This document shows positions 49,256-59,246 of a DNA stretch of 64,000 nt, one piece after another. The DNA comes from Linum tenue. Taxonomy: Eukaryota; Streptophyta; Magnoliopsida; Malpighiales; Linaceae. The notes below the pieces were generated by a model, which saw only the letters and a program-made list of their open reading frames with translations, ran no database searches and was not told where the DNA came from. The stretch spans positions 8,395,475-8,459,474 of the forward strand of contig CAMGYJ010000008.1 of NCBI GenBank assembly GCA_946122785.1. The letters run 5' to 3'. How positions within the stretch are numbered: position 1 is the stretch's first letter; each line of letters opens with the position of its first letter. Position numbers and translations under genes: made by a program.

Positions 49256-49613
49256 TAAAAGTTTGGGTAATGGCTATTTATTAGTCAAACCTTTTTCAGA
49301 TTCTTTTTTATTAGACAAACTTATTGAATTACTAATAATTAGCCAAATGTTAACTTTTAGTTAGCAATTTTGTTAGTAATATTCACATGACAATATGATA
49401 CTGACTTGGAAGAGATACATAGAGGTTAACAATCTAAAATTTTAGTATTTTAACTAAGAAAAGACTTACAAAATTATTAATGATAACGTAAAAATGGCTA
49501 ATATTTTGATGCATTACAAAACGTATGGCTAATTGTAGTATTTCGATAGGTTTGACTAATAAAAAAGAACACAAAAAAGGTTGGCTAATAAATAGTCATT
49601 ACCCTAAAAGATT
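49256..49613. mobile_element. MULE-type MITE, 340 bases
   Basis: The element spans 49265-49604. Inverted termini are GGGTAATGGCTATTTATTAG and, at the right, CTAATAAATAGTCATTACCC. The flanks TAAAAGTTT (49256-49264) and TAAAAGATT (49605-49613) match at eight of nine bases, consistent with a Mutator-like 9-base target duplication. The GGGTAAT ends resemble those of the element at 19511-20224. Confidence 0.82.
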
Positions 49614-50102
49614 TGTGTATCAAAAGGTAATTAAAAATTTGAGTTGGATGAGAAATTAGACGGATACACATACACTTTTTGGCGACTTTAGTGGTATCCG
49701 ATGTCCTATTCAAATTAAAATGGTATGTCTACCCCAATTCTCAAACTTAAATTGTACCCGAAATATTTTCTCCAAGTATGTCTAATCATTTTATTAAAAA
49801 AACAAAGAAGTTGAATTACTTAATTGTTGCCTAATAGTGCCAAATACCATAGCCTAATTACCATTTTGAGCTTTTGATCCCAAATTTGAGTAGGCCGGTC
49901 TGAGCTGGACCAACGACCCAGATCGTAATAGCTCGGCCCATCAGGAAACGGCAAGAAACACAGCCGAAACGGCAATGCGTCTCTCTCTCTCTCTCTCTCG
50001 GGCCATCTCTAGAGAAGTGCCGGAAACTCCAAGAAAAAGCTTGGCCGTCGACTTTGCTGAAAACCGCAAACTTTCCTCACTTCCACACACTCCTTCGCCT
50101 GA

Positions 50103-53100
50103 ATGCTCACCGGAATCGCCGCTTCCAGATTCCGACTGGGCCTCATGCCAGGCGCTGCGGCGATGTCGTCTTCTACCAAGTCCTCTCTCGCCCTGAGAAA
50201 TCCTAGCTTGTCATATTCTTCGTGCTCTACGCTCTTCAATGGCCGCCGTGGAGGTGGAGGAGCTGGAGTAATCGGGAGAAGTCGCGTTAGTTTCAGCTCC
50301 CCGCTCGTTCGCGGTGTTACGCTTCGTTGTTTCGCTTCATCTTCTTCCAGTTCTAATCGAGTTAAAGTTCAGAGTCCGATTGTTGAAATGGACGGTGAGC
50401 ACTATAAACCCTTCCAAAACCCTCTGGCCATGGATATGGAAAGTTGCAAGTGAATTTGATTGGTGAAGTGTTTTCTCATGTGCTTTTGGTTGGCGATTAG
50501 GTGATGAAATGACTAGGATCATCTGGAAAATGATCAAAGATAAGGTAATGCTACATGTTCTTACCATAGTGAAAAGCTGCCGGAAGAATTGAGCTGTTGA
50601 AAATGTGTAAACCGGAGAATAATCAGTGATGTTGATAGTCTGTCCCTGGTTGGTTGCAGCTGATATTCCCGTATCTTGACCTGGATATCAAGTATTTTGA
50701 CTTGGGAGTAACTAATCGTGATGCTACTGATGACAAAGTCACCATAGAAAGTGCTGAGGCCACCCTCAAGTGAGTTTACATGCATTTAACCTTACTGTAA
50801 TTAATCCTTTAGAGCAAAGCTTGATTGGACCACTGTGATGCATGTTATTACTGTTTTTTTAAATAATTCCACCAGTAGATTGGGTGGGTTTCATGGGTAA
50901 ATGATTGAGTCCCAGCTGAGACTCGGCAACATGTATGTTTCTCCATACGTAGTTGATATTGTGTGGTGTATGTAAATAACGAATTCATTAGCTGTCTTGA
51001 TTGGAATTAATCGGGAATACTTGTTGCTCAAGGATCAGCTGAAAACTTCGTCAATCGCATACTGTTTGAATCTTTTGGCGTAGTTTTTCTTATCCTGCAC
51101 ATATTTCTTTCTTAGGTACAATGTTGCTGTCAAATGTGCCACGATAACTCCTGGTTAGTTTGCTGGCAACAAGCGTTTTACATTTCATGAAACTATATAT
51201 ACTTCAAATTTTCATTCCAGTTCACGAAAGTTATGTATATTCTTAAGCATCTGATATTGATAGCTATCATAATTGTTTTCCTCTTCTATGCAGATGAGAC
51301 TAGAGTGAAGGAGTTTGGCCTTAAGTCAATGTGGAGGAGCCCTAATGGCACGATTCGAAACATTTTAGATGGTTAGTGCTGTATACATCAACCATTTACT
51401 CTTGTTTCTTAAGCAGAATTCTTTGAACTATGCAAAAAGCTATTTCATTATGCTTTGACCTTCAATTTTGGTGTTATATTTGCCTTTGTAGGTACTGTTT
51501 TTCGTGAACCAATTATCTGCCGCAACATCCCAAGAATTGTTGCAGGTAACATTAGAACTTATGCTGTCAACAAGTGTAAACTATATTTTGGCAACATCAC
51601 CTGGTGCTTACAAATTAATGAACAGGTTGGAAGAAACCCATATGCATTGGTAGGCATGCCTTTGGGGATCAATATCGTGCCACAGATGCTGTTATAAAAG
51701 GTCCAGGAAAGCTGAAAATGGTTTTCGGTATGGCTTCTTTCCCATTCTTGCTCAAGTAAGTGAAAAATTAATTGCCTTCTGCATGGCACTATCTCTCTTA
51801 CCCAAATTTTGCTTCCTAATAATCAGTCCCAGAAGGTGGTGATACCCCATTGGAGCTTGATGTTCATGATTTCAAAGGCCCTGGAGTGGCACTGGCAATG
51901 TATAATGTTGACGAGGTTTATTCAACCTCATGCTACTTCTCCTTTGTATAACAGAAATTTGAGTATTTGCCTAATCTTTGTGTATGTGTAGTCTATTCGA
52001 GCGTTTGCTGAGTCATCAATGACAATGGCATTGGCAAAGAAGTGGCCTCTATACTTGAGTACCAAAAACACAATTCTTAAAAAATATGATGGCAGGTAGC
52101 AACTCCTTATCTAAGTGACTTGTTGTGCCAATTCCTCTTCATTTGTTCCTTATTCTGACTGACAAAACAAAACAAACAAAAAAAAAAAGATGTTCTTATC
52201 ATGACAACCTTATCTCAGGTTTAAGGACATATTCCAGGATGTTTACGAACAGAAGTGGAAGGATAAGTTTGAAGAGCATTCAATTTGGTATGTTATAAAA
52301 AATTGTTTTCTGTTTTGTTTTTTGTAAGTAGTAATTACAAATCAAAGTGGTTTCATTCTCTAGGTACGAGCATCGGCTAATAGATGACATGGTTGCATAT
52401 GCGATGAAAAGTGAAGGTGGATATGTCTGGGCTTGCAAAAATTATGATGGAGATGTCCAAAGTGATTTACTTGCCCAAGGTCTGCATTCACTGACACCTA
52501 CTCTCAGAAGTTGCATATATCTTTCTTGTCATCCTTTTAAATGCAGTAATGAACTGAAGGACTTACTGAGGTTTAACTTCTTGTTCTTGGGGAACAACAC
52601 AAACCTTTCTGAATTAGTTGATGTTGTTTTTTAATTGTAGGATTTGGCTCGTTGGGTCTTATGACATCCGTGCTGGTGTGTAGCAAGCTATCCTCTTTTT
52701 ACACATTGATTCGATTTGTCTTTATGATTAAGGTGACATAATGCTTTAAGCAAACAATTTTCAGATTTCTTCTGACGGAAAGACCCTAGAAGCTGAGGCA
52801 GCTCATGGAACTGTCACTAGGCATTTCAGATTGCATCAGAAAGGCCAAGAAACCAGCACAAACAGTATTGCTTCAATTTTTGCATGGTCGCGAGGACTAG
52901 AGCATAGGTAAATAATATTTCCTTCAGTCAAACTTATATCTTTAGTTATCCAACTTAGCATTTGTGTACTAATCACTCCTGGTTATACTAGATCCATGAT
53001 GATGCTGTGATTCTGTCTATTGGTTGGAAGAAAGAAAGATGCAAATATGGATACGGATGCATAGGTGGGAGTCGTGGGACCAATCATGTGTAAATTTTTC

Positions 53101-53697
53101 TGATCCTGTTTGATTTATTGTAGGGGAAAACTGGATAAGAACGAAAGGCTGCTTGATTTTGTTCAGAAGTTGGAGTCTTCATGCGTTGAAACAGTTGAAT
53201 CAGGCAAAATGACCAAGGATCTGGCAATCTTGGTCCATGGCCCCAAGTAAGCTGATCATTTCCTTTCACCTCATACGTATTGTTTTGTTATCGTAATAAC
53301 TTGCTTTGTTTTCTCTTTGCTATTTGATTGTGAAGTCATGATCACATAAGGTGAATTCTTAACATAATGTTTATGTATATGTAAAATGGGTTGCAAGCAA
53401 TAGAAAAGACCTTAGGTCGGAATAGAGGTAAACATTTCACATCGGAGAACTAAAGTTTCAGTTAATTGTAAGTTGAACTGTTGAAGACTAGAACCATATA
53501 CAACTTCCGTGTTCAATCAGCTTGTCTGTTAAGGTTTGATATCACGATTTGTGTGTCACATGTGGAGTGATAATGACCATTCCCAATTCCTCATATCGTG
53601 CAGGGTATCAAGGGAACTTTACTTGAACACAGAGGAGTTTATAGATGCAGTGGCAAAGAATCTGGAATCAAAGCTCCGGGAACCTGCTGCAGTTTGA
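50103..53697 (+). CDS. ICDH: NADP-dependent isocitrate dehydrogenase, plastid/mitochondrial form
   Basis: Fifteen exons join in phase to 496 residues: 50103-50394, 50501-50544, 50660-50769, 51116-51153, 51294-51371, 51492-51545, 51626-51727, 51827-51915, 51992-52095, 52219-52287, 52364-52479, 52641-52675, 52765-52907, 53124-53246 and 53604-53697. A Ser/Arg-rich transit peptide of about 80 residues precedes the mature enzyme ([20 protein letters not shown]). The enzyme oxidises isocitrate to 2-oxoglutarate with NADP as a homodimer. Seen motifs: [52 protein letters not shown], and the signature [20 protein letters not shown] with metal-binding Asp residues, then [17 protein letters not shown] for NADP. 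The transit peptide separates it from the cytosolic enzyme and fits At5g14590. A second Met lies at 50163. Convergent with the LYR gene. Confidence 0.96.
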
Positions 53698-54091
53698 TGT
53701 GCATAGCATCCAGCTGCATCTAGTTGTGGTTTGGAGAAAAACACGACCAATTCAGACATTTCCATAATGGGGTGATAGGAGTTTAGCATAGAACATATAC
53801 TTGAATTTCTCATTTTCTTTGGAAATAAAGTTGTAACGACGATTCAGTTTCAACTTTGTGATGGTCTTGTTCACAACTAACTAGAACAGAGGCCATTGGG
53901 ATATCGCCTCACAATCAATAACACTTGTAACACATTCCTGATTACGGCTCCTATGACTCTTAAAACAAAATTCTCAGATCATATGACAAGATCATGTTTC
54001 ATAAACTGTCATGAGAGAGATACAGAAATCCATATAACGCTCTTGGGCAGAGGTACAAGTGCACGAATCAAGTGCGTCGGTGTTCGATGGA

Positions 54092-54370
54092 TCACTGAAT
54101 GTACTTTGGGATTTCCCCCTTCCTCAGCACACCAAGAGCATATTCAGCTGTGTCAGTGAGGTCCTTGATATTGTGGACGGATCTCTCCTCGGATCCCAGC
54201 AGGAAAATGGCACGAACCTCAGCCTTCTTTGCCAGTCTTGCAGCTAAATTCAAAGGCAAACTTGGAGAATTCAGACTGCGCAATAGTTGTCGGTAGAGAG
54301 ACAGTACATATCCCCTATTACTTGCGAAGTCCTCAGCTGCCGCCCAAATCTTCAGGCCTCTCGCTGCCAT
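54092..54370 (-). CDS. Small LYR-motif protein
   Basis: A single coding exon of 92 residues starts directly after a good acceptor (TTTCAG|GT-ATG), so the 5' UTR has an intron; a leader exon probably lies near 54700-54960. The tripeptide LYR is at residues 25-27 (SLYRQLLRSL), with basic residues and helical segments after it (LAARLAKKAEVRAIFLLGSE). This fits the LYRM superfamily of small, mostly mitochondrial proteins that help assemble respiratory complexes or iron-sulphur enzymes together with acyl carrier protein. It cannot be matched to a particular LYRM. It is transcribed divergently from the plant mobile domain gene. Confidence 0.85.
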   Translation of the reverse strand: MAARGLKIWAAAEDFASNRGYVLSLYRQLLRSLNSPSLPLNLAARLAKKAEVRAIFLLGSEERSVHNIKDLTDTAEYALGVLRKGEIPKYIQ

Positions 54371-54982
54371 ACCTGAAATGGTGAAACAAAGGAAAAATCA
54401 ATTGTGAGGAAAAATAAGACCAAAAGGCCAAATCCAATAAAAACCGTCATGACAAACACATTCAGCTATACAAACTACTGCAAAACCACGAGACCCTCAG
54501 ACAATTGATCGAACACATGGCGTGCGCCTTCAAATTCATTAATTCTCTTGTTAACACAAGCTCAACTCAAGTACATATTCTACCGACAGAATTTCGCATT
54601 CCAGGCACAATTTCAGAAGCAAGCAAGACCCGATTCCCTCATTTTCTCTCAATACTCACGCATCCCATAAAGTACCCAAAACAGTGTAGTTACCCAGGTT
54701 TATGATAATATATAAACCTGAAATGCCAAAACTGCAGCGAGAAAAAGGATACTGAAGAAGTCGGATCAATGGCGCCAGGCGTCCACACTCTAGTATAGGC
54801 CCCGGCGAACGACCTTGCCGGCAATCCGGATGCGACGGCTCTCCTCCAAACTCCCCCTCACTTCCGGCGGCTCTTGTTCGGTATAACTCGCCGTGCTGAA
54901 TGACCTCACTTTCGCTCTGAAATTATTTGTCTTTAGCGGTTTTGCCACGAAAAAACGCCATATTTCAAGCCCATTCCTCTAT

Positions 54983-55023
54983 TGGGCCGCGAGCTAGTAA
55001 TGGAATACCCATTTCCGGCCCAC
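54983..55023. promoter_or_regulatory. Site II-like motifs in the LYR/PMD divergent promoter
   Basis: TGGGCC at 54983-54988 and GGCCCA at 55018-55023 lie between the two divergent genes. Such pairs are typical of promoters of nuclear genes for mitochondrial proteins, which fits the LYR gene. Function is inferred. Confidence 0.4.
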
Positions 55024-55602
55024 ACCGGATCCAGCTCTTGATCAGTCTCCTCTCCACTTCCTCCTCTCCGTCGAGTATTCTCGCCTTCGCAGAGAGCACG
55101 AGACAGTACACGAGGGTTTTGGAAATCTGAGAGAGAGAGAGAACTGTACATGCAGGAAGCAAAGAACCTCAATTACAAGAGAGGGAAGAAGATCGGCGTC
55201 AAGCCGCAAAATTCTCCGTTTCTGCCTCTCCCTTCGTCGTGAGATCTAAGAATATGTAGAGAGAGAAAGAAGAGGCGAGAGGGAAACTTCAACAGATATC
55301 TCCCCTGTCTCACACCTTCTCCTTACTCTATCGCCCTCTGCACCTTGTCCCATCGCCCATCACCGCCACTCACCGCCGGTCTTCAACTCTCCGGAAGGTA
55401 CTTCATTTCTGTATTTTAAGAGTGTTCTTTAAATCCGCGTAGGGAGTCCTTTTAATACCTTTGTGACGAGACTAGGAACAGTAAACTGTGATTCAGTGGG
55501 TTGAAAAAGCTTATATATGCTCTGAAATCTGAATATAGTAAAGGGTTAAAATGAATTGTTACAAAAAAAATTCTAATATCAGTTTGTTTATAGTCGTCAA
55601 AG

Positions 55603-57464
55603 ATGACAGACAAAAGAACAAAGTTGAAGGTGTTAGTAGGACCAATTTTGCCAGCTCTCCACCCAGACCACGACCACCCACAGACAGCAGGTGGTTCTGG
55701 GAACCCTAGACAACAACCGGATGGTCACTCGTCTACTGCACCGGCTGACTTTGTGGTAATACGACGTGGGCCAAATGGTCGTTTCACATCTGCCCACCAC
55801 GCTGATGCTGAGGCTATCCGTAGCAAGAAGAAGAAGAAGCTGATGACGAGAGACGGGACGACAAGAGACGAGACGTGGGTTCTTACAGAGCCGGCTCCTG
55901 GCGGGCCTGAGGATCCTACCCTGATCCCTAGTTTTAAGGGTCACGCAGCATTTCGATTGTGGACTCAACCCGAGCTGGCCCGAGGGTCGATCGGGTACTA
56001 CTCTCATGATAGGGGATTGGATTTCCTCACACGCTACGAGTTTGCGAGCTCCGGTTCCCTGGAGTTGGTCCAGGGCACAGGGTTGTTTCACTTGCGTGAG
56101 TGCGTGACGCGCAACCTGAATCGTCCTTTGCTTACGGCGTTTGTGGAAAGGTGGCAGCCCGACACCAACACATTTCACATGCCGTTTGGAGAGATGACGA
56201 TCCTATTGCACGATGTTTTCCACATTCTTCGGATTCCCGTAGATGGAGAGTTGCTTAGCCGTGGATGCGACTCATTCCCTGGCTTTCTTGGACTCACAAT
56301 GGACGATTTGGTGAGGCTTGTTGATATTGATAGGGGGAAGAGTGTAACAACTCATGTTCACCAGCACAGAAACAAGGACTCTGAGGTGAAGCATTATCTA
56401 TTATGTTTGTTGGGATCTATATTATTTATGGACAAGACTAGAGATCGCGGCGTTCTTGATACGATCAACCTGTTCGTGAGAGATCACGAGCGAGTCAAGA
56501 GGTACGCTTGGGGGGTTGGTACACTTGCTTATTTGTATAGGCAACTAGGTGTGGCATCTCGAGCTATGAGCTATGCAGTTGGTGGTTGCTTAACACTCCT
56601 ACAGGCATGGATTTATGAGTACTTCCCGAGTTTGCGGCCTACTGGATACGAGCCCCCAACACTGAAAGATGGCGAGGCTCTTGCTTTTAGGTGGAAGGGA
56701 GCACGTTTAGAAGGAGGGCACAGGCCAGATGCTAAGCAGTTGCAATACTACCGTCTGATGTTGGACGAACTGACAGCTGAGGACGTGACGTGGCTTCCAT
56801 ATGGTCAAAATCCTGGCCAAGTGGTTCCGTTGTCTTTGTACCATGGTGTGATCCGATTTGGCGATGTGGGGGAGATGTACGATCCCGGGCGGTGTCTTCG
56901 ACAGTTTGGATACAGACAAGTAGTTCCCATTCACCCTATTAAACCAGCTTACGCATTTCGTCCTGCCTCTGGCATGGGCTATGACGTGCGGTTCGATTCC
57001 GTCTTGGATAATTTTTGGAGCTACCGTCACCGCCACACGTTGCAATTGGATACCATCTCTGCACCTGCTCAGCCTTTGTGGGAGGCCGACGAGGACTACT
57101 CAGACTGGTATTTTAAGCATTCCCACCCGTTCATCGTCAAACCCCACGGTATGGAAGATCCTCGGGGGAATGCAATCGCCTATAAGGTGACTGGTTTTGA
57201 TAATTTTTTTGCAACTCTTTTTGGTCATAACTTTGAGTATTCCTCTTAACTCGTGAAGAAAAATACTAACATTTAGATTTGTGTATTGTTTTTGGTATGC
57301 AGCTGTCTATCCAGATTATAGAGAATCTCCGTCCCATGCTTACGGCCGACGATGACACTCTGCCTCCTCAGTTCTTGGAAATGATTCGTCGTGCTCGTGG
57401 ATTGCTCGTCGAGTATGACCGGCGGAAAGCACGAGGCCCACCCACTCATAGTAGTCTTGTGTAG
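55603..57464 (+). CDS. MAIN-like protein with plant mobile domain (PMD)
   Basis: Two exons (55603-57186, 57303-57464) join in phase to 581 residues; an open frame also reads past the donor to a stop at 57249, so intron retention would give 548. After a variable, basic N-terminus (RSKKKKK) comes the PMD (PF10536): LTRYEFASSGSLELVQGTGL, LNRPLLTAFVERWQPDTNTF, HMPFGEMTILLHDVFHILRI, VDGELLSRG, YLLCLLGSILFMDKTRD, GVGTLAYLYRQLGVASR, LQAWIYEYFPSLRP. PMD proteins occur both as host MAIN/MAIL genes needed for silencing and meristem maintenance, and inside transposons. This frame is intact, suggesting selection or recent origin. A 5' UTR intron (about 55397-55592) is likely. Whether it is domesticated or mobile cannot be decided here. 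Confidence 0.88.
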
Positions 57465-57825
57465 ATTTTCAGTAGTTTTTGGGTAGTTGGTCGTTTTAAT
57501 TTAGTCCCTTTCTCATGTCGTTTTAATTTAGCTCTCCCGTATCATCTATCATGTTAGTCGCGGTAATTGGTCTTCCATAGTCGTTTCTTGTGTTGATTTG
57601 TATCAAACCAGTGCACCATTTGCTTTTGTTACATTTGGGGAGTATTGAGCTATGGGAAGTGAAAATGCAGAGACATATATATATTCTTTCCAAACAGATG
57701 CATGGTGATTGTACAATGAGGGTTCGTGGACCTTTGATTGGCTGGGTGGTTGTGTATCCATTGATATATAGTTATATACACGCAGGAGATGAGTAGTTTG
57801 CCCAGTCACTTGTGTACGTGTACAT

Positions 57826-57882
57826 TGTGTAGTCTGCTTGAGCTTTTGCTGAGTCATCAATGACAGTGGCATTTGCCAAGAA
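57826..57882 (+). pseudogene. Fragment of isocitrate dehydrogenase intron 8 end and exon 9
   Basis: These 57 bases align without gaps to 51985-52041 of the ICDH gene, with 50 identical by eye. They share the intron end TGTGTAG and the exon text TTTGCTGAGTCATCAATGAC. The flanks may extend the match weakly (CTTGTGTACGTGTACATTG on the left, TGCCAAAAACAC further right). Because intron sequence is included, it was copied from DNA, not from mRNA. It sits about 360 bases after the PMD stop codon. Confidence 0.85.
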
Positions 57883-58051
57883 TATGACGGTAGCCACTAG
57901 CCGCCCGTAGATGAGTGGCCTGTAAGGTATTTGCCAAGAATACTGACGTAAGGGATTACCATTTACCAGTTGCCAAAAACACGCCGGCCGCCGGCGACCC
58001 GGCGTTTCTGTTTCGACTTTTGACCTGGAAAGTGGAAACACAGCTTTGACA

Positions 58052-58113
58052 GGCCCACTTATCTGGCCCATTCGGCCCACAAAATACTTTTTTTACAGTT
58101 AGGCTTAGGCCCA
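58052..58113. promoter_or_regulatory. Cluster of four GGCCCA motifs upstream of glutaredoxin
   Basis: GGCCCA occurs at 58052, 58065, 58074 and 58108, the last three each followed by T, C or C and two inside GGCCCACAAAATAC repeats. They lie 200-265 bases upstream of the glutaredoxin ATG. This is a dense site II-like cluster, typical of constitutive housekeeping promoters in plants. Confidence 0.5.
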
Positions 58114-58316
58114 CAAAATACTTGAATGATAAAGAAACACGAGAATCTGCAAATGGCCGGTCGCAATTTCATCCTTCGTTCTTTCTGCTTTGTTTTGCAG
58201 CAACGCGTACTTCACAGAATCTATAAATTCACACGGTGGCCGCTGTCTCCGAAAGACTGCACCTACTCAGTAACGAATTCTGCAACTAAAAAGAAAGGCC
58301 TGCCGGAGAAGAAGAG

Positions 58317-58539
58317 ATGGCGATGACCAAGGCAAAGGACCTCATTTCCTCCAGCCCCGTCGTCGTTTTCAGGTGCGACGATTGTTTATTTGCGGCGATT
58401 GATTGGATTAGATTCTTTCGTTGATCGGCGATCGTTTTTCTGCGGTGCAGCAAGACTTACTGCCCATTCTGCACCTCTGTGAAGAAGCTGTTGTCTGACC
58501 TGCGAGCTGCTTATAAGGCTGTCGAATTGGATACCGAGG
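58317..58539 (+). CDS. GRXC2: Glutaredoxin C2-type, first two exons (3' part beyond window)
   Basis: Exon 1 (58317-58372, MAMTKAKDLISSSPVVVF) and exon 2 (58451-58539, SKTYCPFCTSVKKLLSDLRA ending ELDTE) join in phase, followed by a donor GTCAGT. The start and the KAVELDTE block match class I glutaredoxins of the GRXC1/C2 group, which reduce disulphides and glutathionylated proteins using glutathione. The active site is CPFC, a variant of the usual CPYC. The remaining exons, with the TVPNVFI and GGCD glutathione-binding blocks, are missing because a retrotransposon of about 5.3 kb fills intron 2 up to the window end. The gene may still work if the intron is spliced out. GRXC2 and RFS5 are also near neighbours in Arabidopsis. 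Confidence 0.88.
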
Positions 58540-58750
58540 GTCAGTAATCTTAATCCCTCCCACTATTTTTTTCCCCCTTCTGATTCGATTGAATATGTAC
58601 CGATATACTGGCTAGTTTGGTTCTGCAATTGCTTCTTCTCCATAGCGATTCAGCTTTACTTGTTTGTGTTGGATCATTGTTTAATTATGCCTGCTCTTGT
58701 CTTCGATTGAGATTTGGGAGTTCGTAAATGGTTGTTTCTTGGAGGTTTAC

Positions 58751-59228
58751 TGTTGGGAATGAATAGCTTTGAAAGCTATATTGAATTAATTATCCCGTAT
58801 TCTTTCTAGATACGAAAATAGATGGATAATTAATAAAAGGAATATTATGGAGATAATTAGGAATAATTATCTTAATAGATTATATTTTAATTGTGGGAGT
58901 AATTATCTCCCTAATTAAAATATGACTTATTCCCAAAGAAAGAGGGAATATTCTGGGTTTTCTGCTCCTATAAATAGGAGACGCCCCAGACCCTCTAAAC
59001 ACACCTCAGAGAGCAGAAACACGAGATAGAGAGTGAGTTCATAGAGCTCCGGTTTTCGCACAAAACCGATGAGCAATAAATTTAGAGTGGCTGTTTTATC
59101 CTGGAGGCGACCGGCTGATAGTCTGCCGTGCGCAACGAAGGCAGTGCCGCGAACGTCTTAAAGAGAGCGACCTAGTCCGCGACTCAGCCAGATCGGTAAC
59201 CCTGATTTTTCCTGTTCGATTTCTAACA
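58751..59228 (+). repeat. 5' LTR
   Basis: It begins TGTTGG and, by the best terminal match, ends CTAACA at 59223-59228, giving about 478 bases with the usual TG...CA ends. The right boundary is inferred, since the matching end of the other LTR is outside the window. Confidence 0.75.
58969..58976 (+). promoter_or_regulatory. LTR TATA box
   Basis: TATAAATA sits in a small palindrome, CTCCTATAAATAGGAG, in the 5' LTR; the same sequence is in the 3' LTR. It is the likely U3 promoter, so transcription would start near 59000 in the same direction as the glutaredoxin gene. Confidence 0.6.
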
Positions 59229-59246
59229 ATTTTAAGACGTTCGCGG
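59147..59246. repeat. 16-base perfect inverted repeat across the LTR end
   Basis: CCGCGAACGTCTTAAA (59147-59162) is exactly complementary to TTTAAGACGTTCGCGG (59231-59246). The second arm lies three bases after the inferred LTR end, where the primer-binding site should be. The transcript could form a long-loop hairpin here. Confidence 0.9.

Larger units (their letters stand above)
44757..49974. other. AT-rich intergenic region without a supported gene
   Basis: About 5 kb with only short ORFs lacking family features. Two small element candidates (48239-48629 and 49256-49613) are listed separately. No tRNA or rRNA gene was recognised by eye. The right edge (49900-50102) is the promoter and 5' UTR of the isocitrate dehydrogenase gene and has a CT-rich run at 49980-49999. 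Confidence 0.55.
57465..58316. other. Gap between PMD gene and glutaredoxin
   Basis: It contains the PMD 3' UTR, a fragment of isocitrate dehydrogenase exon 9 and the glutaredoxin promoter (both listed separately). No further gene is seen. Confidence 0.55.
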
